This document shows positions 1 through 12,940 of a stretch of 64,000 nucleotides of DNA, one piece after another (position 1 is the first letter of the stretch; each line of letters starts with the position of its first letter). Both the position numbers and the translations under genes were made by a program. Under the pieces are notes generated by a model, which saw only the letters and a program-made list of their open reading frames with translations, was not told the origin of the DNA and searched no databases. The DNA is taken from positions 23,136,064 through 23,200,063 of the forward strand of contig NC_135558.1 of the NCBI RefSeq assembly GCF_964340395.1, in the 5' to 3' direction. The stretch is from Glandiceps talaboti (taxonomy: Eukaryota > Hemichordata > Enteropneusta > Spengelidae).

Positions 1-64
1 AGAGAGAGAGAGAGGGAGGGAGGGAGGGAGGGAGAGAGAGAGGGAGGGAGAGAGAGAGAGAGAG

Positions 65-128
<64 letters not shown>
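1..128. repeat. Compound microsatellite (AG)n / (GGGA)n / (AT)n
   Basis: AG and GGGA tracts (1-68) run directly into about 60 bp of pure AT, next to the last visible exon of gene B. Confidence 0.97.
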
Positions 129-131
<3 letters not shown>

Positions 132-239
132 TGTAATGTAATGCACATGAAGACAACTCCCTTGACATGTCAATCATCTGTCAAATCATGAACCCAATTA
201 CAAATTAATGTCATATGTCAGACATGCTGTTTCACATAC

Positions 240-306
240 CTTACCACACCTACCCCATATGTACTACCATTGGAATTACCACAAACCTGTACTATAGCTA
301 TGTCTT
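240..306 (-). CDS. Gene B coding exon 9 (last exon in window)
   Basis: A pyrimidine-rich acceptor (CTTTTTCTCATTAAATTCTGTCAG) and an AAG/GTATGT donor bound 67 nt that read (K)DIAIVQVCGNSNGSTYGVGV and V, leaving two bases. The alternation of hydrophobic and small residues suggests the start of a folded C-terminal domain that continues outside the window. I do not recognise it. An alternative donor (GTAAGG) lies 5 nt earlier. Confidence 0.55.
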
Positions 307-765
307 CTGACAGAATTTAATGAGAAAAAGACAGAGACAAGGACACATACATATTTTCTAATTATACTGTAACATTAATTTTGATTAATTTCAGAGAGAT
401 GACTTTGATCTGATGGCATGAACAATCCTGGTGCAGCTTTATACAAGAAAGCAGTCTACCTTCCATTTGACATTGTTATTTAGGATCAAATTGTAATTTA
501 ACTTTTATTCCAACATTCAATAAAACTTTGTACATTTCAAATGACAATAATGGAGTATTATGAAACAAATTAAGAGTGCCCCAGTAGCTGTAAGTAACAC
601 ACTTAGTCTCAAAATACACCAAAGCTTCAATGGGCAGGATTACCTCTTTACTACAAAAATGATGTAACAGAACCCCATGACCTGCAAGTGCAAGTGTGGT
701 GTACTTAGTGTATTTGCACAATTGCTTGCAGTATTCTCTGTGGCAGTACTTTCACAAGTGCTTGA

Positions 766-910
766 ATTTCATACAATAAAATAGCATTTCAGTTACAACT
801 GCTATGGTTAGAACTTCATACAATAAAATAGCATTTCAGTTACAACTGCTATGGTTAGAATTTCATACAATAAAATAGCATTTCAGTTACAACTGCTATG
901 GTTAAAACTT
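766..910. repeat. 47-bp repeat, three copies
   Basis: The phrase TTCATACAATAAAATAGCAT recurs at 768, 815 and 862 (period 47) and the copies are almost identical. The rest of 311-1090 shows no coding signal; it is intron of gene B. Confidence 0.93.
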
Positions 911-1090
911 CAACTCTTATATACTGCTCAATTCTTAACAAACTCAAACTCAGCTTTTCTATTTATGAAATATTCTAACTGTACAGCAATAGTTGTCAAT
1001 TCTAAACATGTTAAAAAAGTATAACTTTCATCAAACTATAGAAACACTGATCCAAAATGTTTTGTTGTCCCTATTTTTCATACCTCTAAG

Positions 1091-3223
1091 ATTGCATTAA
1101 GTTAACATAAACTATCACCCTATGTGTAGCCTCCAATTGCTTTAAGTTAACATAAACTATCACCCTATGTGTAGCCTCCAACTGTATCAAGTTCACATTA
1201 ACTATCACCCTATGTGTAGCCTCCAACTGCATCAAGTTCACATAAACTATCACCCTATGTGTAGCCTCCAACTTTATCAAGTTCACATAAACTATCACCC
1301 TATGTGTAGCCTCCAAATGCATTAAGTTAACATAAACTATTACCCTATGTGTAGCCTCCAACTGCATTAAGTTAACATAAACTATCACCCTATGTGTAGC
1401 CTCCAACTGCATTAAGTTAACATAAACTATTACCCTATGTGTAGACTCCAACTGCATTAAGTTAACATAAACTATCACCCTATGTGTAGACTCCAACTGC
1501 ATTAAGTTAACATAAACTATCACCCTATGTGTAGCCTCCAACTGTATCAAGTTAACATAAACTATTACCCTATGTGTAGACTCCAACTGCATTAAGTTAA
1601 CATAAACTATCACCCTATGTGTAGCCTCCAACTGTATCAAGTTAACATAAACTATCACCCTATGTGTAGCCTCCAATTGCATTAAGTTAACATAAACTAT
1701 TACCCTATGTGTAGCCTCCAACTGCATCAAGTTAACATAAACTATCACCCTATGTGTAGCCTCCAACTGCATTAAGTTAACATAAACTATCACCCTATGT
1801 GTAGCCTCCAATTGCATTAAGTTAACATAAACTATTACCCTATGTGTAGCCTCCAACTGCATCAAGTTAACATAAACTATTACCCTATGTGTAGCCTCCA
1901 ACTGCATTAAGTTAACATAAACTATCACCCTATGTGTAGCCTCCAACTGCATTAAGTTAACATAAACTATTACCCTATGTGTAGACTCCAACTGCATTAA
2001 GTTCACATAAACTATTACCCTATGTGTAGCCTCCAACTGCATTAAGTTAACATAAACTATCACCCTATGTGTAGCCTCCAACTGCATTAAGTTCACATAA
2101 ACTATCACCCTATGTGTAGCCTCCAACTGCATCAAGTTAACATAAACTATTACCCTATGTGTAGCCTCCAACTGCATTAAGTTAACATAAACTATCACCC
2201 TATGTGTAGCCTCCAACTGCATTAAGTTAACATAAACTATTACCCTATGTGTAGACTCCAACTGCATTAAGTTCACATAAACTATTACCCTATGTGTAGC
2301 CTCCAACTGCATTAAGTTAACATAAACTATCACCCTATGTGTAGCCTCCAACTGCATTAAGTTCACATAAACTATCACCCTATGTGTAGCCTCCAACTGC
2401 ATCAAGTTCACATAAACTATTACCCTATGTGTAGACTCCAACTGCATTAAGTTAACATAAACTATCACCCTATGTGTAGCCTCCAACTGCATTAAGTTAA
2501 CATAAACTATCACCCTATGTGTAGCCTCCAACTGCATTAAGTTAACATAAACTATTACCCTATGTGTAGACTCCAACTGCATTAAGTTCACATAAACTAT
2601 TACCCTATGTGTAGCCTCCAACTGCATTAAGTTAACATAAACTATCACCCTATGTGTAGCCTCCAACTGCATTAAGTTCACATAAACTATCACCCTATGT
2701 GTAGCCTCCAACTGCATCAAGTTAACATAAACTATTACCCTATGTGTAGCCTCCAACTGCATTAAGTTAACATAAACTATCACCCTATGTGTAGCCTCCA
2801 ACTGCATTAAGTTAACATAAACTATTACCCTATGTGTAGACTCCAACTGCATTAAGTTCACATAAACTATTACCCTATGTGTAGCCTCCAACTGCATTAA
2901 GTTAACATAAACTATCACCCTATGTGTAGCCTCCAACTGCATTAAGTTCACATAAACTATCACCCTATGTGTAGCCTCCAACTGCATCAAGTTCACATAA
3001 ACTATTACCCTATGTGTAGACTCCAACTGCATTAAGTTAACATAAACTATCACCCTATGTGTAGCCTCCAACTGCATTAAGTTAACATAAACTATCACCC
3101 TATGTGTAGCCTCCAACTGCATCAAGTTAACATAAACTATCACCCTATCTGTAGCCTCCAACTGCATCAAGTTAACATAAACTATCACCCTATGTGTAGC
3201 CTCCAACTGCATCAAGTTAACAA
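1091..3223. repeat. 45-bp minisatellite, about 47 copies
   Basis: The unit contains CATAAACTATCACCCTATGT and GTAGCCTCCAACTGCATTAA. It lies in the intron between gene B exons 8 and 9. Read on the minus strand it stays open for 714 codons (YVNLMQLEATHRVIV units). That is explained by the 45-bp period, and no acceptor in the unit joins exon 8 in a stop-free phase. Confidence 0.97.
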
Positions 3224-3328
3224 AATACATAAATGATCCAAGACAAATTAGTTTCTCATCCCCCTTTCTTCAAACCTCTAAATATTTTAGAGAGTTCATT
3301 TTAACTGTACTTACAATAATTGTCAATA

Positions 3329-3483
3329 CAATGAAAACATCAAAAGTGATGTACAACTTTTAACACAATACCCAAATACTGATCTAGTTCTCAAGTACTG
3401 AGCTAAATGAAAACATCAAAAGTGATGTACAACTTTTAACACAATACACAAATACTGATCTAGTTCTCAAGTACTGAGCTAAA
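3329..3483. repeat. 76-bp tandem duplication
   Basis: ATGAAAACATCAAAAGTGAT starts at 3331 and again at 3407, and the two copies differ at about one base. It is intronic, just below exon 8. Confidence 0.92.
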
Positions 3484-3519
3484 TATGTGTTTACTAATGG
3501 TCATGATAAAACCCCTTAC

Positions 3520-3638
3520 TGACTGACTTTCTATTGAATCCTGTAGATGACCATTGTCTACTATTTGTTTTCATTAAACTTGTTTGGTGCTGGTTCTTGA
3601 AGGCTTCCATTTCTCTCTTAGTATTGAGAATCATTTTA
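3520..3638 (-). CDS. Gene B coding exon 8 (coiled coil)
   Basis: The acceptor GTGGTTTTTTTCAG is excellent and the donor is TCA/GTAAGG. AA+T gives Asn, then KMILNTKREMEAFKNQHQTS, extending the helix begun in exon 7 with hydrophobics at heptad-like spacing (L, I, L, M, I, M, F). It then reads LMKTNSRQWSSTGFNRKSV and leaves one base. Phase agreement and the continued helix support it. Confidence 0.7.
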
Positions 3639-4219
3639 CTGAAAAAAACCACAATAAAATCATTGCATAAATATCTTTTGTTGCAAGACCAAGGGCTCTA
3701 GTTACCTGTGACAGATGCAACAGTTAAAGTAAGTATGACTGGACACTGCATTGCATATCTTTCAATTGGTCAAAGCTCTTGCGTCCTTGAGCTAGCTAGA
3801 GGGCACTATTTGTTGCATAGTTTGTGGTGGTGAAAACCAGGAAGCAAATGTTTTGGAAAAATACTTGTAAGTATCCCTTTGACAAACGCATGTTTGTGTG
3901 ATAGTGAAATACAATGTATAAAACCAGACATGAAAGAAAGGACACATACAAAGGAATAAAATAAATACAATTCAAAAAACATGCAACAATCACAATTTAG
4001 ATCCTAGAAGTGAAAATATGGGGACTAGACTGTTTAGCAAGGGGGTTGCTGTGGAATAAATGAGTATCTCTATTGGTTTTTGACTTTAGAACTTTATACT
4101 GCAAACAGAACGGTAAAAACTTCCAACTACTGGTGAAGGGGATGCCGGTTGTTACTTAATTAAAATGGTCTTGACTTTGCTTAATACTTGTACTTTTGGG
4201 ATATAGAGAATTCACAAAG

Positions 4220-4224
4220 GAAGT

Positions 4225-4258
<34 letters not shown>

Positions 4259-4430
4259 TGGATTTATATAGCGCCAAACTCCAATATGTAGTAATGTTTA
4301 ATGGTGCTTTACAAAGTCTGAGTAGAGTTGGTAGTGTGCTCTGCTAAAGGGAGAAGTTTTGATGTGCTTTTTAAAATTATCAAGGCTGGGTGACTGGCAT
4401 ACTTCTAGAGGGTCACTATTCCAAGTGAGG
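4220..4430 (+). repeat. Dispersed element behind an (AATC)n run
   Basis: Eight or so AATC units lead into GGATTTATATAGCGCCAAAC, then GGTGCTTTACAAAG. This layout (tetranucleotide run, 'TTTATATAGCGCC', '...GCTTTAC') is that of a short interspersed repeat I have seen in many marine invertebrate genomes; the name is not certain. It lies in gene B intron 7, with a poly-G run at 4431-4439. Confidence 0.55.
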
Positions 4431-4461
4431 GGGGGGGGGAGTTTAAAGTTTAAAGACTTAC

Positions 4462-4644
4462 TTCATAGTAGTTAGTTCTTGTATAAGACATGCAAGCATC
4501 TTTGATCCTCTACCATCATCAGTAAAAGACGAAGTCTGACACTTGGTTGGCAAGGAAACATATACTGGTTCCCTTGGAACTGGTGGTTTGACTAGGGCTT
4601 GGTTTGACTGGATGTCAGGAATTGTTGAAGCTAGGACACTTTCA
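4462..4644 (-). CDS. Gene B coding exon 7
   Basis: A strong acceptor (GTTTTAATTTTCCCAG) and a GTAAGTC donor bound an open 183-nt segment reading ESVLASTIPDIQSNQALVKP, a proline-rich stretch (PPVPREPVYVSLP), then DDGRGSKMLACLIQELTTM, the start of a Leu-rich helix. A TAA directly after ATGAAG could end a short form, but the donor fits well and exon 8 continues the helix in frame. Confidence 0.72.
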
Positions 4645-4693
4645 CTGGGAAAATTAAAACACAATTATCAAAGACTAGATCATAGATGTCACG

Positions 4694-7600
4694 GAAGCGA
4701 AGGCACTTAGACATACACTGGAAAAAGACTGTCAGAAAGTGTGGAAACAAAGGCACTTAGACGGGTAAAAGACTCAGAAAGTGTGGAAACAAAGGCACTT
4801 AGACTGGTAAAAGACTCCGAAAGTGTGGAAACTAAGGCACTTAGACTGGTAAAAAACTCTGAAAGTGTGGAAACTAAGGCACTTAGACTGGTAAAAGACT
4901 CAGAAAGTGTGGAAACAAAGGCACTTAGACTGGTAAAAGACTCAGAAAGTGTGGAAACAAAGGCACTTATACTGGTAAAAAACTCAGAAAGTGTGGAAAC
5001 AAAGACACTTAGACTGGTAAAAGACTCAGAAAGTGTGGAAACAAAGGCACTTAGACTGGTAAAAGACTCAGAAAGTGTGGAAACAAAGGCACTTATACTG
5101 GTAAAAAACTCAGAAAGTGTGGAAACAAAGACACTTAGACTGGTAAAAGACTCAGAAAGTGTGGAAACAAAGGCACTTAGACTGGTAAAAGACTCAGAAA
5201 GTGTGGAAACAAAGGCACTTAGACTGGTAAAAGACTCAGAAAGTGTGGAAACAAAGACACTTAGACTGATAAAAGACTCAGAAAGTGTGGAAACAAAGGC
5301 ACTTAGACTGGTAAAAGACTCAGAAAGTGTGGAAACAAAGGCACTTAGACGAGTAAGAAACTCAGAAAGTGTGGAAACAAAGACACTTAGACTGGTAAAA
5401 GACTCAGAAAGTGTGGAAACAAAGGCACTTAGACTGGTAAAAAACTCAGAAAGTGTGGAAACAAAGGCACTTAGACTGGTAAGAAACTCAGAAAGTGTGG
5501 AAACAAAGGCACTTAGACTGGTAAAAGACTTTCAGAAAGTGTGGAAACAAAGGTACTTAGACTGGTAAAAGACTTTCAGGAAGTGTGGAAACAAAGGCAC
5601 TTAGACTGGTAAAAGACTTTCAGGAAGTGTGGAAACAAAGGTACTTAGACTGGTAAAAAACTCAGAAAGTGTGGAAACAAAGGCACTTAGACTGGTAAAA
5701 GACTTTCAGGAAGTGTGGAAACAAAGGCACTTACACTGGTAAAAAACTCAGAAAGAGTGGAAACAAAGGCACTTAGACAGGTAAAAGACTGTCAGAAAGT
5801 GTGGAAACAAAGGTACTTAGACGGGTAAGAAACTCAGAAAGTGTGGAAACAAAGGCACTTAGACGGGTAAGAAACTCAGAAAGTGTGGAAACAAATTAAG
5901 GCACTTACACTGGTAAAAGACTCAGAAAGTGTGGAAACAAAGGCACTTAGACGGGTAAGAAACTCAGAAAGTGTGGAAACAAAGGCACTTAGACTGGTAA
6001 AAGACTCAGAAAGTGTGGAAACAAAGGCACTTAGACTGGTAAAAAACTCAGAAAGTGTGGAAACAAAGGCACTTAGACTGGTAAAAAAGTTTCAGAAAGT
6101 GTGGAAACAAAGGCACTTAGACTGGTAAAAGACTCAGAAAGTGTGGAAACAAAGGCACTTAGACTGGTAAAAAACTCAGAAAGTGTGGAAACAAAGGCAC
6201 TTAGACTGGTAAAAGACTCAGAAAGTGTGGAAACAAAGACACTTAGACTGGTAAAAAACTCAGAAAGTGTGGAAACTAAGGCACTTAGACTGGTAAAAGA
6301 CTCAGAAAGTGTGGAAACAAAGGCACTTAGACTGGTAAAAGACTCAGAAAGTGTGGAAACAAAGGCACTTAGACAGGTAAAAGACTCAGAAAGTGTGGAA
6401 ACAAAGACACTTAGACTGGTAAAAGACTCAGAAAGTGTGGAAACAAAGGCACTTAGACTGGTAAAAGACTCAGAAAGTGTGGAAACAAAGGCACTTAGAC
6501 TGGTAAAAAAACTCAGAAAGTGTGGAAACAAAGGCACTTAGACTGGTAAAAAAACTCAGAAAGTGTGGAAACAAAGGCACTTAGACTGGTAAAAAACTCA
6601 GAAAGTGTGGAAACAAAGACACTTAGACTGGTAAAAGACTCAGAAAGTGTGGAAACAAAGGCACTTAGACTGGTAAAAGACTCAGAAAGTGTGGAAACAA
6701 AGGCACTTAGACTGGTAAAAAACTCAGAAAGTGTGGAAACAAAGACACTTAGACTGGTAAGAAACTCAGAAAGTGTGGAAACAAAGGCACTTAGACTGGT
6801 AAAAGACTTTCAGGAAGTGTGGAAACAAAGGCACTTAGACGGGTAAAAGACTCAGAAAGTGTGGAAACAAAGGCACTTAGACTGGTAAAAGACTCAGAAA
6901 GTGTGGAAACAAAGGCACTTAGACTGGTAAAAGACTCAGAAAGTGTGGAAACAAAGGCACTTAGACTGGTAAAAGACTTTCAGGAAGTGTGGAAACAAAG
7001 ACACTTAGACTGGTAAAAGACTTTCAGGAAGTGTGGAAACAAAGGTACTTAGACGGGTAAGAAACTCAGAAAGTGTGGAAACAAAGGCACTTAGACTGGT
7101 AAAAGACTTTCAGGAAGTGTGGAAACAAAGGTACTTAGACGGGTAAGAAACTCAGAAAGTGTGGAAACAAAGGCACTTAGACAGGTAAAAGACTTTCAGG
7201 AAGTGTGGAAACAAAGGCACTTACACTGGTAAAAAACTCAGAAAGTGTGGAAACAAAGGCACTTAGACAGGTAAAAGACTGTCAGAAAGTGTGGAAACAA
7301 AGGTACTTAGACGGGTAAGAAACTCAGAAAGTGTGGAAACAAAGGCACTTAGACGGGTAAGAAACTCAGAAAGTGTGGAAACAAATTAAGGCACTTACAC
7401 TGGTAAAAGACTCAGAAAGTGTGGAAACAAAGGCACTTAGACGGGTAAGAAACTCAGAAAGTGTGGAAACAAAGGCACTTACACTGGTAAAAGACTCAGA
7501 AAGAGTGGAAACAAAGGCACTTAGACAGGTAAAAGACTGTCAGAAAGTGTGGAAACAAAGGCACTTAGACTGGTAAAAAACTCAGAAAGTGTGGAAACAA

Positions 7601-10600
7601 AGGCACTTAGACTGGTAAAAGACTCAGAAAGTGTGGAAACAAAGACACTTAGACTGGTAAAAAACTCAGAAAGTGTGGAAACTAAGGCACTTAGACTGGT
7701 AAAAGACTCAGAAAGTGTGGAAACAAAGGCACTTAGACTGGTAAAAGACTCAGAAAGTGTGGAAACAAAGGCACTTAGACAGGTAAAAGACTCAGAAAGT
7801 GTGGAAACAAAGACACTTAGACTGGTAAAAGACTCAGAAAGTGTGGAAACAAAGGCACTTAGACTGGTAAAAGACTCAGAAAGTGTGGAAACAAAGGCAC
7901 TTAGACTGGTAAAAAAACTCAGAAAGTGTGGAAACAAAGGCACTTAGACTGGTAAAAAAACTCAGAAAGTGTGGAAACAAAGGCACTTAGACTGGTAAAA
8001 AACTCAGAAAGTGTGGAAACAAAGACACTTAGACTGGTAAAAGACTCAGAAAGTGTTGAAACAAAGGCACTTAGACTGGTAAAAGCTCAGAAAGTGTGGA
8101 AACAAAGGCACTTAGACTGGTAAAAAACTCAGAAAGTGTGGAAACAAAGACACTTAGACTGGTAAGAAACTCAGAAAGTGTGGAAACAAAGGCACTTACA
8201 CTGGTAAAAAACTCAGAAAGTGTGGAAACAAAGGCACTTAGACTGGTAAAAGACTTTCAGGAAGTGTGGAAACAAAGGCACTTAGACGGGTAAGAAACTC
8301 AGAAAGTGTGGAAACAAAGACACTTAGACTGGTAAGAAACTCAGAAAGTGTGGAAACAAAGGCACTTACACTGGTAAAAAACTCAGAAAGTGTGGAAACA
8401 AAGGCACTTAGACTGGTAAAAGACTTTCAGGAAGTGTGGAAACAAAGGCACTTACACTGGTAAAAAACTCAGAAAGTGTGGAAACAAAGGCACTTAGACA
8501 GGTAAAAGACTGTCAGAAAGTGTGGAAACAAAGGTACTTAGACGGGTAAGAAACTCAGAAAGTGTGGAAACAAAGGCACTTAGACGGGTAAGAAACTCAG
8601 AAAGTGTGGAAACAAATTAAGGCACTTACACTGGTAAAAGACTCAGAAAGTGTGGAAACAAAGGCACTTAGACGGGTAAGAAACTCAGAAAGTGTGGAAA
8701 CAAAGGCACTTACACTGGTAAAAGACTCAGAAAATGTGGAAACAAAGGCACTTAGACAGGTAAAAGACTCAGAAAGTGTGGAAACAAAGACACTTAGACT
8801 GGTAAAAGACTCAGAAAGTGTGGAAACAAAGGCACTTAGACTGGTAAAAGACTCAGAAAGTGCGGAAACAAAGGCACTTAGACTGGTAAAAAAACTCAGA
8901 AAGTGTGGAAACAAAGGCACTTAGACTGGTAAAAAAACTCAGAAAGTGTGGAAACAAAGACACTTAGACTGGTACATGGTAAAAGACTCAGAAAGTGTGG
9001 AAACAAAGGCACTTAGACTGGTAAAAGACTCAGAAAGTGTGGAAACAAAGGCACTTAGACTGGTAAAAAACTCAGAAAGTGTGGAAACAAAGACACTTAG
9101 ACTGGTAAAAGACTCAGAAAGTGTGGAAACAAAGGCACTTAGACTGGTAAAAGACTCAGAAAGTGTGGAAACAAAGGCACTTAGACTGGTAAAAGACTCA
9201 GAAAGTGTGGAAACAAAGACACTTAGACTGGTAAAAGACTCAGAAAGTGTGGAAACAAAGGCACTTAGACTGGTAAAAGACTCAGAAAGTGTGGAAACAA
9301 AGGCACTTAGACTGGTAAAAAACTCAGAAAGTGTGGAAACTAAGGCACTTAGACTGGTAAGAAACTCAGAAAGTGTGGAAACAAAGGCACTTAGACGGGT
9401 AAGAAACTCAGAAAGTGTGGAAACAAAGGCACTTAGACTGGTAAAAAACTCAGAAAGTGTGGAAACAAAGGCACTTAGACTGGTAAAAGACTTTCAGGAA
9501 GTGTGGAAACAAAGGCACTTAGACGGGTAAGAAACTCAGAAAGTGTGGAAACAAAGGCACTTAGACAGGTAAAAGACTGTCAGAAAGTGTGGAAACAAAG
9601 GTACTTAGACGGGTAAGAAACTCAGAAAGTGTGGAAACAAAGGCACTTAGACGGGTAAGAAACTCAGAAAGTGTGGAAACAAATTAAGGCACTTACACTG
9701 GTAAAAGACTCAGAAAGTGTGGAAACAAAGGCACTTAGACGGGTAAGAAACTCAGAAAGTGTGGAAACAAAGGCACTTAGACTGGTAAAAGACTCAGAAA
9801 GTGTGGAAACAAAGGCACTTAGACTGGTAAAAAACTCAGAAAGTGTGGAAACAAAGGCACTTAGACTGGTAAAAAAGTTTCAGAAAGTGTGGAATTGGAA
9901 ACAAAGGCACTTAGACTGGTAAAAGACTCAGAAAGTGTGGAAACAAAGGCACTTAGACTGGTAAAAGACTCAGAAAGTGTGGAAACAAAGGCACTTAGAC
10001 TGGTAAAAGACTCAGAAAGTGTGGAAACAAAGGCACTTAGACTGGTAAAAAACTCAGAAAGTGTGGAAACTAAGGCACTTAGACTGGTAAGAAACTCAGA
10101 AAGTGTGGAAACAAAGGCACTTAGACTGGTAAAAGACTTTCAGGAAGTGTGGAAACAAAGGCACTTACACTGGTAAAAAACTCAGAAAGTGTGGAAACAA
10201 AGGCACTTAGACAGGTAAAAGACTGTCAGAAAGTGTGGAAACAAAGGTACTTAGACGGGTAAGAAACTCAGAAAGTGTGGAAACAAAGGCACTTAGACGG
10301 GTAAGAAACTCAGAAAGTGTGGAAACAAATTAAGGCACTTACACTGGTAAAAGACTCAGAAAGTGTGGAAACAAAGGCACTTAGACTGGTAAAAGACTCA
10401 GAAAGTGTGGAAACAAAGGCACTTATACTGGTAAAAAACTCTGAAAGTGTGGAAACAAAGGCACTTAGACTGGTAAAAAACTCAGAAAGTGTGGAAACAA
10501 AGACACTTAGACTGGTAAAAGACTCAGAAAGTGTGGAAACAAAGGCACTTAGACTGGTAAAAGACTCAGAAAGTGTGGAAACAAAGACACTTAGACTGGT

Positions 10601-12609
10601 AAAAGACTCAGAAAGTGTGGAAACAAAGGCACTTAGACTGGTAAAAGACTCAGAAAGTGTGGAAACAAAGGCACTTAGACTGGTAAAAAACTCAGAAAGT
10701 GTGGAAACTAAGGTACTTAGACTGGTAAGAAACTCAGAAAGTGTGGAAACAAAGGCACTTAGACTGGTAAAAGACTTTCAGGAAGTGTGGAAACAAAGGC
10801 ACTTACACTGGTAAAAAACTCAGAAAGTGTGGAAACAAAGGCACTTAGACAGGTAAAAGACTGTCAGAAAGTGTGGAAACAAAGGTACTTAGACGGGTAA
10901 GAAACTCAGAAAGTGTGGAAACAAAGGCACTTAGACGGGTAAGAAACTCAGAAAGTGTGGAAACAAAGGCACTTAGACTGGTAAAAGACTTTCAGGAAGT
11001 GTGGAAACAAAGGCACTTACACTGGTAAAAAACTCAGAAAGTGTGGAAACAAAGGCACTTAGACAGGTAAAAGACTGTCAGAAAGTGTGGAAACAAAGGT
11101 ACTTAGACGGGTAAGAAACTCAGAAAGTGTGGAAACAAAGGCACTTAGACGGGTAAGAAACTCAGAAAGTGTGGAAACAAATTAAGGCACTTACACTGGT
11201 AAAAGACTCAGAAAGTGTGGAAACAAAGGCACTTAGACGGGTAAGAAACTCAGAAAGTGTGGAAACTAAGGCACTTAGACTGGTAAAAGACTCAGAAAGT
11301 GTGGAAACAAAGGCACTTAGACTGGTAAAAGACTCAGAAAGTGTGGAAACAAAGGCACTTAGACTGGTAAAAGACTCAGAAAGTGTGGAAACAAAGGCAC
11401 TTAGACAGGTAAAAGACTCAGAAAGTGTGGAAACAAAGACACTTAGACTGGTAAAAGACTCAGAAAGTGTGGAAACAAAGGCACTTAGACTGGTAAAAGA
11501 CTCAGAAAGTGCGGAAACAAAGGCACTTAGACTGGTAAAAAAAACTCAGAAAGTGTGGAAACAAAGGCACTTAGACTGGTAAAAAAACTCAGAAAGTGTG
11601 GAAACAAAGGCACTTAGACTGGTAAAAAAATCAGAAAGTGTGGAAACTAAGGCACTTAGACTGGTAAAAGACTCAGAAAGTATGGAAACAAAGACACTTA
11701 GACTGGTAAAAAAACTCAGAAAGTGTGGAAACAAAGGCACTTAGACTGGTAAAAAACTCAGAAAGTGTGGAAACTAAGGCACTTAGACTGGTAAAAGACT
11801 CAGAAAGTATGGAAACAAAGACACTTAGACTGGTAAAAAAACTCAGAAAGTGTGGAAACAAAGGCACTTAGACTGGTAAAAAACTCAGAAAGTATGGAAA
11901 CAAAGACACTTAGACTGGTAAAAAAACTCAGAAAGTGTGGAAACTAAGGCACTTAGACTGGTAAAAGACTCAGAAAGTATGGAAACAAAGACACTTAGAC
12001 TGGTAAAAAAACTCAGAAAGTGTGGAAACAAAGGCACTTAGACTGGTAAAAAACTCAGAAAGTGTGGAAACTAAGGCACTTAGACTGGTAAAAGACTCAG
12101 AAAGTGTGGAAACAAAGACACTTAGACTGGTAAAAAACTCCGAAAGTGTGGAAACAAAGGCACTTAGACGGGTAAAAGACTCAGAAAGTGTGGAAGCAAA
12201 GGCACTTAGACTGGTAAAAGACTTTCAGGAAGTGTGGAAACAAAGGCACTTAGACGGGTAAAAGACTCAGAAAGTGTGGAAACAAAGGCACTTAGACTGG
12301 TAAAAAACTGTCAGAAAGTGTTGAAACAAAGGCACTTAGACGGGTAAAAGACTCAGAAAGTGTGGAAACAAAGGCACTTAGACTGGAAAAAGACTGTCAG
12401 AAAGTGTGGAAACAAAGACACTTAGACTGGTAAAAAGACTGTCAGAAAGTGTGGAAACAAAGACACTTAGACTGGTAAGAAACTCAGAAAGTGTGGAAAC
12501 AAAGGCACTTAGACTGGTAAAAAACTCAGAAAGTGTGGCAGCAAAGGCACTTACACTGAAAAAAGACTATGTCAGAAAGTGTGGAAACAGGTGCACTTGT
12601 ATTGGGAAA
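4694..12609. repeat. 42-bp minisatellite, about 188 copies, with higher-order structure
   Basis: The unit contains GAAAGTGTGGAAACAAAGGC and ACTTAGACTGGTAAAAGACTC. Variant units (CTTTCAGG, CTGTCAG, AAAAAACTC) shift the frame and break it into many short pseudo-ORFs on both strands, so it is not coding. A rare variant AAATTAAGGCACTTACAC recurs near 5892, 7384, 8615, 9683, 10327 and 11180, marking larger duplicated blocks. It starts only 50 bp from gene B exon 7. Confidence 0.97.
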
Positions 12610-12620
12610 ATAAAAACAGT

Positions 12621-12651
12621 GCCAATGGCATTGTAGCACAACTGTGCAGTT
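12621..12651 (+). repeat. Fragment of dispersed repeat at the satellite edge
   Basis: GCCAATGGCATTGTAGCACA followed by ACTGTGCAGTT is shared, with one to four changes, with 26266-26297 and 45028-45060, where it heads the 110-bp unit family. Here it abuts the right end of the 42-bp array. Confidence 0.7.
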
Positions 12652-12899
12652 ATGGGTTAATTTTTGTTAATGTTAATGGACAGTCTGATCTTCATCATGA
12701 AGGTCATGAAACACAGTGATGTACATATACTGATTATTGCACCTAATATCTGTTGAAGGTTTGACCCAACATATAAATGTATGCTTATGGAAGATTGTGG
12801 AGAAATGAAAATAAAACAATCTACCATAAATAATTGACAGCAGATTTACATGACAAGTTGTAGCAATGAACAATAGTGTCTGTAGTGTAGGTTTTTCAC

Positions 12900-12940
12900 C
12901 TTGTACTTGTCATCTGCCAATCTTCTGTTATACTGCAAAG
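12900..12940 (-). CDS. Tentative gene B microexon 6 (41 nt)
   Basis: The acceptor is TTTGACTGATTCTCAG and the donor CAAG/GTGAAA. In phase 0 it reads LCSITEDWQMTST and leaves AG, which joins the next exon as AG+T = Ser followed by ESVLAS. Together with the two microexons above it converts the phase from 1 (end of exon 3) to 2 (start of exon 7), which is required. Confidence 0.38.

Noticed and set aside
1086-3230. 714-codon minus-strand ORF as a real repetitive protein
   Set aside because: It is a 45-bp satellite whose openness follows from a period divisible by three. It starts and ends at the array edges, and no acceptor joins it to gene B exon 8 without a stop.
3796-3993. 65-codon hydrophobic minus-strand ORF
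   Set aside because: No splice-site or codon support, and it lies in the intron between gene B exons 7 and 8.
4741-11867. Many ORFs of METKALRLVKDSES and of TSLSAFVSTLSESF units
   Set aside because: Both strands are open at once and frames break at indel variants within the 42-bp array, so this is satellite, not genes.
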